A DNA stretch of 64,000 nucleotides, taken from Metridium senile. Taxonomy: Eukaryota > Cnidaria > Anthozoa > Actiniaria > Metridiidae. The notes under the pieces are model-generated. The model saw only the letters and a program-made list of their open reading frames with translations, was not told the DNA's origin and did no database searches. The DNA is taken from assembly GCA_949775045.1 (NCBI GenBank), contig OX459105.1, positions 16,567,353 through 16,631,352 of the forward strand, written 5' to 3'. Made by a program: the position numbers and the translations under genes. Below are positions 11,601 to 19,574 of the stretch, in pieces. How positions within the stretch are numbered: the first letter of the stretch is position 1; every line of letters starts with the position of its first letter.

Positions 11601-14207
11601 ATTTATGGTTTCCGGATAGTTAGTAGACCATACCCTGTAATAACCACTGCTGACGTCATCGTGCAATACTCTTAATTATAGACCTGTTTTATTATCTTAG
11701 CTTCTATATATATACGAGTACGATCCTTATATTAGTCCTGGCCTCAAAATTGTCGTTTTGTTGTACGCCTTTCACGCCTTCTAAACTATCTGTTTTAATG
11801 AAAGCGATTCAAATAGTTTGTCCTACTTTGTTATTGTATTCGATTGTTCAATACTGATCACCAGTTGATACCAGCTAATCCCTTAGATTGCTGATTGGTC
11901 CTATCAGTCTAAATAAAGTTTATCATTATTATTATCATTATTGATACACATTTTGATCCAATTTACGTGATATTTGCTTCGTCGTACACCCAGTCGTTAT
12001 ATTACAGTTCTTTTAAAAACTTGCTTTCATTTTCTGTATTTTTCTCATTGTTTTCAAACTCATGTAATATGAAGTCATTCATGGAATTGCTTTGGACAGT
12101 TGAGAACCCTCGCAATCTTAACTTTTATATATTTTTTCGCCCATTTTTCTCATTCGTACTACCATTTCGCTGTAATCTCTTCCCCGTTTTCTGATCAAAT
12201 GTGTTAATTTCCTTCACAGTTGTCGTCTTAATGGTCTTGCTTTCTTCCTGGCCTTCCTTGCCCCAGTGGTATCTATCATTTTATTCAACACCATTATTTT
12301 CTCGATCATCATGTATAAGCTAAGTGTGCGTCCTTCTTCAAGACCCGCTGACAAGGATCGCGGTCGCGAGGGGTTCCTCCAGCTTCGTCGTGCATTCGGT
12401 ATTTTAATCCTGGTCGGTTTGACTTGGATGTTTGGCTTCTTCGCTATCAGCGACTCAAGACTTGTCTTCACATACATGTTCTCAGTTTTTAATTGCCTGC
12501 AGGGATTCTCGATTTTTATCTTTTATTGCGTGACACAAAGGAATGTGCGTGACTGCTGGATGGCGTTACTTCGTTGTGACCTTCAGAGATTGAATAAGAG
12601 GACGATGTTTACGGAGTCGTATGATCCTAAGACAAAGGCATATGACACTGGGATGAGACCCAGGGCTAGATCTGAACCAGCAAAGGGTAACACGCTACAG
12701 AAGGAGAAATTCAGACCAAGAATGCATACCGCAGACGTTAAGGTAATGATAGTGGTTGTAATGATGATGATTATGATTATAGTGATAATGATAATGATTG
12801 GTGGTGGTGACGATTATGAAGATGGTGATGATGATTATGATGTTGGTGGTGATGAGGAGGATAGTGATGGTGATGATAATGATTATGATTATAGTGATGG
12901 TGATGGTAATGAAGGTGACGACGATTATGAAGATGGTAATGATTATGATTATAGTGATGATTATGGTGATGATTATAGTGATATTGATGGTGATGATTAT
13001 GATTATAGTGATGGTGATGGTGATGGCGGTGATGATGGGAATGATGATGGCGGTGTTGGTACGTGGTGTTGGTGTATATGAATTAGGATGGTCTTCTCGG
13101 TTCAACTAATGGTAAATCATTGTTATGTTCATTTCCAGTTTCCATCAAAACAAAAGTTCAAACCGGCAATGAGCAGTGACAATCCAAACTACGACCATAG
13201 TGTAGTCGATGAGACTGGGTCCAAGTATCCTAATTACGTCACCGTTACCATAGAACCGCCGCCACACGACAACGCATGTGAAGAATACGAAATGAGGTGT
13301 ATGCCTAGATCAGGGAGCATGAAGTCACATGACACTGCATGGTCACGTGATAGTAACCAAGGGTCACGTGGTACGGTTCATTCTAACCAATCAACGCCCA
13401 AGTTGTTTCGAATGTTTAAAATTGGTAATTCAGTAGGTGCATTCAGTACGAGCAGTAAAGGCCCGCAGATGGGTAAAAATACATTAAAACGAACAGCATC
13501 ACATACTCCTGAGGCACCTAAACAATATACACCAGCATGTCTGCGGAGAACACAGTCCGCAATGTCTCTTGGGAAGGATAATCGAATCAGTGGGGAAAGT
13601 TTCGTTAGTTACGCGTCCACGTCATCAGAGTCACTAAGCACCGACTCTCAACTCCCAGGAGGGGCGAGAAAAAGTGAAACAAGAAGATTACTGACTTTAT
13701 CAAAATTAGACCCTGAGAACTATGGTGAGCACTTGTACAGTTATTTGTTTGTTTGTATAGTATTTTCATTCATTCAAGCATTCATCCATTCAATTATGTA
13801 TTATTCATTCAAATTCATTTATTTATTTATCCATCCATTTATTTATTTATTCTCTCGTCCGTCCATCCACGTGTTCATTCATTTATTCACCCTTTTGTTT
13901 ATTAATCATTATTATATTATTTTTATATACTATCATCCATATAAAATATTTCACCTATAAAACACATCTGAAACCTTTTATACATCGTTCTCGTTATTCC
14001 AAGTTCTCAATTCCTTATTGCCATTCCATTTTACCAACAGGTGAACTTATAATCAGTTCTCAGCGTGGTTCCGTGCGAGGAATTGTGGGTCAAGTAGAAA
14101 CATCAGTTGATACGTATGATGACCTAATAGACGCAGATCTAACAGACAGTGAAAAGAAACGATCTTTATCACTACCCGCTAACGCCTATAGCTATATCTT
14201 TGAATAG
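963..14207 (+). CDS. Adhesion GPCR: F5/8C-F5/8C-Ig-FN3-FN3-GAIN/GPS-7TM (5' partial)
   Basis: A cell-surface receptor of the adhesion GPCR family, expected to bind extracellular or matrix ligands through its long ectodomain and to signal through a 7TM core after self-cleavage at the GPS. Exons: 963-1095, 1404-1611, 1794-1941, 2289-2617, 2876-3026, 3536-3841, 4394-4693, 5345-5629, 6592-6641, 6780-7030, 7526-8024, 8284-8332, 8678-8781, 9183-9310, 9615-9880, 10197-10263, 12220-12742, 13139-13724, 14041-14207. Each has GT/AG limits and all phases agree, giving 4550 nt and 1515 visible residues ending in TAG. Every domain junction in the ectodomain lies on a phase-1 intron, as expected for shuffled modules. 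The start and signal peptide are missing. Introns carry GAT microsatellites and three hairpin MITEs. The 7TM and GPS identification is firm; ligand and orthologue are unknown. No gene symbol is assigned because this domain order matches no vertebrate family I know. Confidence 0.9.
1107..1182 (+). repeat. (AAT)n microsatellite
   Basis: About 24 near-perfect AAT units just after the donor site of the first visible exon. Confidence 0.95.
1952..2275 (+). repeat. (GAT)n-type intronic microsatellite
   Basis: Imperfect GAT/GATAAT/GGT tract filling the intron between the two discoidin domains. The poly-Asp, poly-Met and poly-Ile frames are composition artefacts. Confidence 0.9.
2622..2860 (+). repeat. 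(GAT)n-type intronic microsatellite
   Basis: Imperfect GATGAT tract in the intron that splits the second discoidin domain. Confidence 0.88.
3118..3535 (+). other. Duplicated splice-acceptor segments before the Ig exon
   Basis: The real acceptor (AG at 3534-3535) sits in a segment reading 'TGTGTGTTTTCCAGGAAGCG' followed by TTCCCAT. Decayed copies of this acceptor plus exon start occur near 3130-3155 (AG at 3140-3141), 3184-3212 (AG at 3195-3196) and 3468-3500. The first two keep a pyrimidine tract and AG. Confidence 0.7.
3536..5629 (+). CDS. aGPCR exons 6-8: Ig-like domain and two FN3 domains
   Basis: Exon 3536-3841 (residues ~323-425) encodes an Ig-like domain: first Cys in 'NISCLLSG', a following 'YTWMKNG' Trp, an 'LSILSLRNIKYRNSG' strand and second Cys in 'ISCTAWY'. 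Exons 4394-4693 and 5345-5629 (residues ~425-620) each encode one FN3 domain, with the 'YLIRYKIK'/'YEVTYSS' strand and the 'G.GPYS' end motif. Each domain is one exon with phase 1 on both sides. Confidence 0.88.
4171..4330 (+). repeat. 81-bp tandem duplication in an intron
   Basis: Two copies of a segment starting GACCCACAATGCCCTTTGG, 81 bp apart, with a few differences, in the Ig-FN3 intron. Confidence 0.85.
4735..5045 (+). repeat. (ATC)n microsatellite with longer-period structure
   Basis: ATC/ATT-rich tract. Within it a segment of about 110-120 bp (ACCATCACCATCATCATCAA, then TACAGTCATC) recurs, so the simple repeat has been tandemly duplicated. Confidence 0.85.
5688..5970. mobile_element. 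MITE, ~283 bp, terminal inverted repeats ~55 bp
   Basis: Ends read GGCCCTTTTAATAAGTCCCG and its near-complement finishing in AAAAGGGTC, followed inward by paired 'TTTTCCGC.CTTGACGTC' segments. TA-rich flanks on both sides are a possible target duplication. No coding capacity. Lies in the intron after the second FN3 exon. Confidence 0.82.
6364..6495. mobile_element. MITE, ~132 bp hairpin
   Basis: Near-perfect inverted repeat: GGGGCTGTTTATATGG at the left pairs with CCATATAAACAGCCCC at the right, continuing through the GTTGTCCCTGCTAGCCGGGA region. Only a short loop is unpaired. Same intron as the MITE at 5688. Confidence 0.88.
6592..8781 (+). CDS. aGPCR exons 9-13: GAIN domain and GPS
   Basis: Residues ~620-937. 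The segment has the length and position of a GAIN domain and ends in a clear GPS: 'CVWWDFNAK' (C894), W908, 'AGC' (C913), and 'CECNHMTNFAALV' (C925, C927). All four cysteines and both tryptophans are present. Cleavage is expected between M930 and T931 (His-Met|Thr instead of the common His-Leu|Ser/Thr), exposing a tethered agonist starting TNFAALV. Expected result is a non-covalent ectodomain/7TM pair. Confidence 0.87.
7040..7420 (+). repeat. (GATGGT)n intronic microsatellite
   Basis: Imperfect GAT/GGT tract of about 380 bp inside the GAIN-coding part of the gene. Confidence 0.92.
8038..8283. other. Intron, nothing recognised
   Basis: AT-rich intron between two GAIN exons without an evident repeat or open frame. 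Confidence 0.6.
8341..8640 (+). repeat. (GAT)n intronic microsatellite
   Basis: About 300 bp of GATGAT with GGT and AAT variants, splitting the GPS between its first Trp pair and the 'GGW' segment. Confidence 0.92.
8988..9151. mobile_element. MITE, 164 bp, ~49-bp terminal inverted repeats
   Basis: Left end AAGCCTGGTTCGCACTAGCA pairs with right end ending GTGTGAACCAGGCTT; the pairing continues through CATAAGCAT and ATACGCAGACTC. Inserted in the intron between GPS and TM1. Confidence 0.9.
9183..12742 (+). CDS. aGPCR exons 14-17: seven-transmembrane core
   Basis: Residues 938 to ~1195 hold seven hydrophobic segments. Landmarks of the adhesion/secretin-like 7TM are visible: TM1 'LSLIAYIGCSLSILGLILT', TM3 'ALLCVLIV..' then 'LMHYFLLVAFMWMFFEAYFM', TM4 'GLPAVVVIVTIVV', a TM5 starting 'YCRLNGLAFFLAFLAP', the TM6 'LIIVGLTW'-like 'ILVGLTWMFGFFA', and TM7 'FNCLQGFSIFIFYC'. 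The conserved ECL1 and ECL2 cysteines are present (Cys in 'LICQVV' and 'YCRL'). Exon 10197-10263 is only 67 nt; a 1.96 kb intron separates it from TM5. Confidence 0.9.
9335..9560 (+). repeat. TTTG/TCTG-rich low-complexity tract
   Basis: Imperfect TTTGCTTG and CTGT runs in the intron after TM1. Confidence 0.75.
9945..10135 (+). repeat. (ATTC)n-type tract
   Basis: ATTCATTCAATC-like degenerate tetranucleotide repeats in the TM3-TM4 intron; the open frame through them is an artefact. Confidence 0.75.
10264..12219. other. Long intron between TM4 and TM5
   Basis: Holds a stretch of AATCGA-like repeats (10440-10610, related to the element at 36988) and otherwise unrecognised AT-rich DNA. Short open frames at 10609 and 10897 show no family likeness. 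No alternative TM5 exon was seen; the receptor frame joins directly to 12220. Confidence 0.65.
12750..13070 (+). repeat. (GAT)n intronic microsatellite
   Basis: GATTATGATTATAGTGATGG-type repeat, about 320 bp, in the intron between the 7TM and tail exons. Confidence 0.9.
13139..14207 (+). CDS. aGPCR exons 18-19: cytoplasmic tail
   Basis: With the end of the preceding exon this gives about 310 intracellular residues, rich in Ser, Thr, Lys and Arg with many possible phosphorylation sites ('SYASTSSESLSTDS'), and no recognised domain. The C-terminus is 'NAYSYIFE', which I do not recognise as a PDZ ligand. The intron at 13725-14040 is an ATTC-rich tract. Confidence 0.82.
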
Positions 14208-15740
14208 CACAACGTCTTAGGGAATATAATAATATATAGTATCGTCACGGGCAAAACTAAATGAGACGATTAAAGTAGGATGACAACACCGAAAAGCTAG
14301 CCTTCTCCACAGGCATCTCCTGTTTTTGAGACAGGCTTCCTGTGGATAATCGTTTCCAGCTTTTCTCGGTCACTGTTTCAGCACAGGAAGCCCAAATTTC
14401 CCGTTTGTTGGAGTAACCTGCGGACATGGTTAGGCTACCGAAAAGCATTTCTTTTTTAGACTTTAAACACTGCAAATGAGACAGTTGGATTACAAGACAA
14501 AATAATGTCTCAGTAAAAATATCAAAGTACAAGGGAAAATAGGTATTTTAGTACGGTCAGAACATTATAAGGTATTTAACATATACGACCCTCAAAAGTA
14601 AAAGTGTCTCACAAGTTTTGTCCTTAATCGGTTTATAGCTATCCTTGTTAGAACTATGACAGTTAGTTTATGTCTTCCAGATAGTATCCCAAACTAAGTT
14701 ATGACAAATTTAGGGTTGTTATTAAGGACAAAAACACAAGAGTCCTTAACAGTCAGATGAAGCTATCTTGTTTAACAAGTGTCGGTTTTTCTAAATAGTT
14801 TAGTATACAGTTAATACAAATTATTTATACGATTGCAATAGAGACAACCTACTGCCAGAGCGTTTACTTTGAACGGACAAATGCAGGATAGTTTAAAGAC
14901 ACATAGCCTGCTAAAGCTAAGATGATGTAATCAAGGCAGGTTATAAAGTAATGAGTGAACAGTGATAACTTACACTGTGCAAAGAGTGCAGTCAATTTAC
15001 AGAAATTAACTGAGAACAATGGAACAAGAAAATGCAGCTACGTATCAGGGGTTTATGCAGAGATGATGATTGCAATGTATGGTAGTCATCATGAATATCT
15101 AGGACCCGTTGTACGAAGCCTGAATAGCGCTATCCACCGGATAAATCCCTATCCAACGGAAAAAACCTATACACTGGATAACTCTTATCCAGTGGATAAC
15201 TTTATCCAGGCTTCGCACAACTGCCTCCTAATGATTTACTACAGAAAAACGTTTACTAGTTTATACAAAGTTTGATATCTTGTTGATAAATATTTTCAGA
15301 TTTATATGAATACAATTTAGAATAGTAAAAAGCGATGTTTAGCTTTTAAAAAGAAATTCTAGATAATTGACGCAGCCATTTTGAATTTGTAGCCAGGCCT
15401 TAAAGTAGGACTTAAGAGTGTAACCAGGCCCTCGAGCTTTTCAAACTGGGACTAATATGATCCGGATATGATTTTTCCGATATTTTCTTTGTAGTTTAGT
15501 AAGGATGTATTTTATTTTAGAAAGCAGGTCTTTCAATACATTTATTGCACCCAGTGATATAACCCTTTGAAATTTTGAGCATTTACAAACTCGTACTTAG
15601 GGCACTTGCTTAGAAAAGATAGATGAAGGCCCTGGGGACGAAGTTGGTATTTACAGGGCTTGGTTACAATCCAAGATGGCTGCCTATATTTGGTAATACT
15701 GATGTAGGTTCAGCTGTAATTAGTAGATGGTGTTAGTGTG
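14208..15740. other. Intergenic, 3' of the aGPCR
   Basis: AT-rich, with one MITE at 15106 and a CACAGGAAGCCCAAATT motif near 14388 that recurs near 61130 and 61240. No supported gene. Confidence 0.6.
15106..15223. mobile_element. Short hairpin MITE (CCGGATAAATC family)
   Basis: Ends CCGTTGTACGAAGCCTG and CAGGCTTCGCACAACTG are inverted copies; between them lie several inverted CCACTGGATAA-like motifs. I remember sequences of this kind from anthozoan genomes, but that is unverified. Confidence 0.8.
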
Positions 15741-18111
15741 AAAATTTATGGCGCGTTTTTCGTGTCAAAATTCGAATCTGTCATTCTTCAATTCAATCAT
15801 TCAATGCGAACATGCAATTCTTCAATTCAAACATGCAATTCTTCAATGCGAACATGCTATTCTTCAATTCAAACATGCGATTGTTCGATGCGAACATGCA
15901 ATCATTTATTCAATCGTGCTACTCTTCAATTCAAACATGCTATTCTTCAATTCGAACATGCCATTATTCAATTCAAACATGCTATTCTTCAATCCAAACA
16001 TGCTATTCTTCAATTCAAACATGCTATTCTTCAATTCAAACATGCAATTCTTCAATGCTAATATGCTATTCTTCAATTCAAACATGCGACCCTGTCTTTA
16101 TGCGTCATTTCGTCATGCGGCTCGGTCGTTCTTCGCTTTCGTCGTTATGCATCACTTTGTCATGCGCTCGGTCGTTCGTCGATATCGTCGTTATGCATCA
16201 CTTCGTCATGCGGCTTGGTCGTTATGCGACTTGGTGTTATTCGATTTTGTCGTTCTTCGGAGACTCGGATCTAGCCCGTCCAAACAGCCACGCAGAGACT
16301 GGTGCAGATATAATACGATACATCCAGAGCCGGTGAAGAGGTACTATTAGGTGATTCATGGAATTATATGTTATTTATACTATTACTACTGCATATGCAA
16401 TCTACACAAATCAAAATTTCTTTTTAAAACAATTTATTTATTGTAGAACATAGCTCAGACCGCTTAGAAGCACGTGGGTGAGATCGCGGAGTCAGCCACA
16501 TTTACATTAGAACTTATGGAAGTTTAAGGTACTAGGACTGTCTCAGAACTATTAACAGAAATATTAAAATGTTTGTTGATCTCAGCGATAAGTTAACATT
16601 CCAAAGTCCTCATGTTTCACTTTTAGTAAAGCGCATGCGTCTAGGCGTTGCTACGGATGACGTAGTTTGTTTTGTCCGAAAGCTCACGAATGCTGAAAGA
16701 ACACGTGTACGAGTGTTTTCCGAGGTTTTTTTATTAGTTTCCGTGATCAATTCGTAGTGAAATCGGCCTCAATGATGTTGACTCATCGCTGAGATCTTAT
16801 GCCGTCTAAACAGGGCCTAAATCTCCACTTCAAGTCTTATGAATTTGTTATTTTGTAGATGTTACTATTGAAATAGGTGAAGGAGGTGTTTAAAGCAAGA
16901 AATTTCACAGAAAGCACATGTAATTCGTGACGCGTGACTGTCGTGAACGCCATTTGTGTTTGTCAACACTTAGCCCAGAAAGGTCAAATCGTTCAACTTT
17001 TCTCGTGTTTCAATCAAAAAAGCTTCCTAATAGATACAAAGTTTAAGGCTTCGCTATTTCGCATTATGCTAAAGTATGGGCATAAAACCATGAAAAATTC
17101 GTTAATCTATAACAAAAGAAATTATAGATCAACAAACATTTTAAAACAGACCTTAAACTTCCATAAGTTCTTATGTAAATGTAGCCTGCGTTACATCCGG
17201 AATTTTCTTCGTAAAGAAGAAAATTCCGGATGTAACGCAGGCTAATGTAAATGTGGCTGACTCCGCGATCTCACCCACGTGCTTCTAAGTGGTCTGAGCA
17301 GTATGTTCTACAATAAATAGTATAAATAACATATAATTCCATGACTCATCTAATATTACCAAGAGAAAATACGAATTACAGCCAACAGTTTAACTTGTGA
17401 ACTCTTCACCAGCTCTGGATGAATCGTATTATATCTGCACCAGTTTCTGCGTGGCTGTTTTGGACGGGCTAGAGCCGAGTCTCCGAAGAACGACAAAATC
17501 GAATAACACCAAGTCGCATAATGACCAAGCCGCATGACGAAGTGATGCATAACGACGATATCGACGAACGACCGAGCGCATGACAAAGTGATGCATAACG
17601 ACGAAAGCGAAGAACGACCGAGCCGCATGACGAAATGACGCATAACGACAGGATCGCATGTTTGAATTGAAGAATAGCATATTTGCATTGAAGAATTGCA
17701 TGTTCGCATTGAAGAATAGCATGTTTGAATTGAAGAATAGTATGTTTCAATTGAAGAATAGCATGTTTCAATTGAAGAATGGCATGTTCGAATTGAAGAA
17801 TAGCATGTTTGAATCGAAGAATGGCATGTTCGAATTGAAGAATAGCATGTTTGAATTGAAGAATAGCACGATTGAATGAATGATTGCATGTTCGCATCGA
17901 ACAATCGCATGTTTGAATCGAAGAATAACATGTTCGCATTGAAGAATTGCATATTTGAATTGAACAATCGCATGTTTGAATTGAAGAATAGCATGTTCGC
18001 ATTGAAGAATTGCATGTTTGAATTGAAGAATTGCATGTTCGCATTGAATGATTGAATTGAAGAATGACAGATTCGAATTTTGACACGAAAAACGCGCCAT
18101 AAAAATTTGCT
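15741..18111. mobile_element. Foldback element, ~2.37 kb, with minisatellite arms
   Basis: Left arm 15741-16582 is the inverted copy of right arm 17126-18111, with a 543-bp spacer. Outer ends are ATTTATGGCGCGTTTTTCGT and its complement. Each arm holds a 21-bp tandem repeat (TTCTTCAATTCAAACATGC plus two bases), then a ~55-bp repeat with CGTCATGCGGCTCGGTCGTT, then unique sequence. The right arm has extra 21-bp units, a ~45-bp insert near 17385 and a 63-bp hairpin insertion; the left has a ~30-bp insert near 16535. The 21-bp unit is a multiple of three, so all frames stay open; these frames are not genes. The spacer codes for nothing recognisable. Probably non-autonomous. Confidence 0.88.
17182..17244. 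mobile_element. 63-bp perfect hairpin insertion with 9-bp target duplication
   Basis: Two perfectly complementary 29-base arms (17182-17210, 17216-17244) around a 5-base loop GTAAA. Flanked on both sides by ATGTAAATG (17173-17181, 17245-17253). The mirror position in the left arm of the foldback element (16499-16507, CATTTACAT) has the site once and no insert. Confidence 0.93.
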
Positions 18112-18909
18112 TGTAAATAGTTATTACTACGACTGGCTCTAAAGTCTATATGTAGCTGATCGACTTGTAGCTTTTACTTACAGCATTTGACGTAACGGAC
18201 TTTGAACACTGAGAGGCTTTAGTTGGGTTACCTGTAGTCCGGGGAGACTGGGTCATAACTTTGTGAGTAAAGGCTTTAAGTTGGTCAGGTTTCAGCCAGG
18301 AAAAGTTTATTGACATAAATGACAATAAAATTGAGTTTTATATGATAGAAATATATATGATAAATCTTAATGAACAAGTCCACAATCAGATAATTCTGCC
18401 AATTCTATATATGGCGTGAGCGAGTGGAGTCATTGAGATTCCATGCTATCTCTCGTCCTTACTCGTGATAAAATCGCAATGACTCTTTTGGTGAGCTGTT
18501 TTATTTTACAATCTTTCTAAAAATTGGTTTTATATTTTCACCTTTCGGCAAAATTACTACCTCTACGTTTAATATTTTGCACACAACTCGGCTCACATGT
18601 TCATTTTTCATTTCTCTCTAAGACAGAAAAATAGAGAGTTCTATGCGAGACCAACATCAAGAGACGTCGTGATCGTTGATTGATATTTTATTAAACAATA
18701 TATATATTCGCTAAAAATATCAAATATATAATAAACAAAATGCTGCTTGCATATGCCATGAACAGATAGTACAAATCAGCACAATTTGTAATCTTATAGA
18801 GATTTATTCTCTTGAGAACAATCGCTTTAGTTTATGCAACATGCAACAAAATCGGTGAACATGACATTGACCATGCTATCGACAGCGGATCTCTTGGATT
18901 CTGAACATA
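18112..18909. other. Intergenic, nothing recognised
   Basis: AT-rich DNA between the foldback element and two MITEs; no supported gene. Confidence 0.55.
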
Positions 18910-19169
18910 TACACCTATTTTAATTAACGTTGTCCATCTGGAATGGTTGATCTGAGACCGATAGGAATTGTGGAAGTTCATTAAATTTCAAATACATTGT
19001 TTTAGTCACACTTGAATGGTGCTGAATTACAGATAACAGTATTTCAGAAGTAAACATTAATATTCAAGTGTGATTATAATAGTGCATTTGCAGTTTAACG
19101 AGCGCCCACAATTCCTATCGGTCTCAGATCAACATTCCAGATGGACAACGTTAATTGAAATAGTGTGTA
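18910..19169. mobile_element. TA-flanked MITE, 'CACCTATTT' ends, type 1
   Basis: TA, then CACCTATTTTAATTAACG; closes with CGTTAATTGAAATAGTGTG, TA. Inverted repeats run ~60 bp, including GGAATG.TTGATCTGAGACC and CCGATAGGAATTGTGG. Confidence 0.88.
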
Positions 19170-19446
19170 CACCTATTTTAAGAAAGGTTGTCATCGCCAA
19201 AAGCGATAGGCGATAGGTCATTCCAAGACCCAAGTGCAATATGGGTATAATCACATAAGTCGTGAAATTTTCAATCATGCCAGCTCCACTAAACAACGAT
19301 CTCCGCTGGAGAGTTAAATGGCTTGTCGAAGGACTGAAAATTTGCCCAGAAAACACAGCTTGGATACTTTAGATTATACCCATAGTGCACTTGGGTGTTG
19401 GAATGACCTATTGTCTATCGCCTATCGCTTTTTTGAAATATGTGTA
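19168..19446. mobile_element. TA-flanked MITE, 'CACCTATTT' ends, type 2
   Basis: Starts CACCTATTTTAAGAAAGG TTGTCATCGCC and closes with TATCGCTTTTTTGAAATATGTG, TA. Shares its left TA with the right TA of the preceding MITE, so the two abut. Interior is the same family as 42630-42951. Confidence 0.85.
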
Positions 19447-19574
19447 TACGTCATCTAACCACGTGGTATATACGTCATCTAACCACGTGATACATACGCC
19501 ATCTAACTACGTAATACGGGTGTCATTTAGCTGCGTCATAAATACGTCCTTTAAACACGTGGTATATACGTCAT

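Noticed and set aside
14257..14532. 91-codon minus-strand frame just after the aGPCR
   Set aside because: Contains the dispersed CACAGGAAGCCCAAATT motif seen elsewhere; no family likeness.
15741..18111. Long open frames in several phases (Asn/Ser/Phe/Met- and Cys/Ser/Thr-rich)
   Set aside because: They follow from the 21-bp unit, a multiple of three, and occur mirror-wise in both arms.
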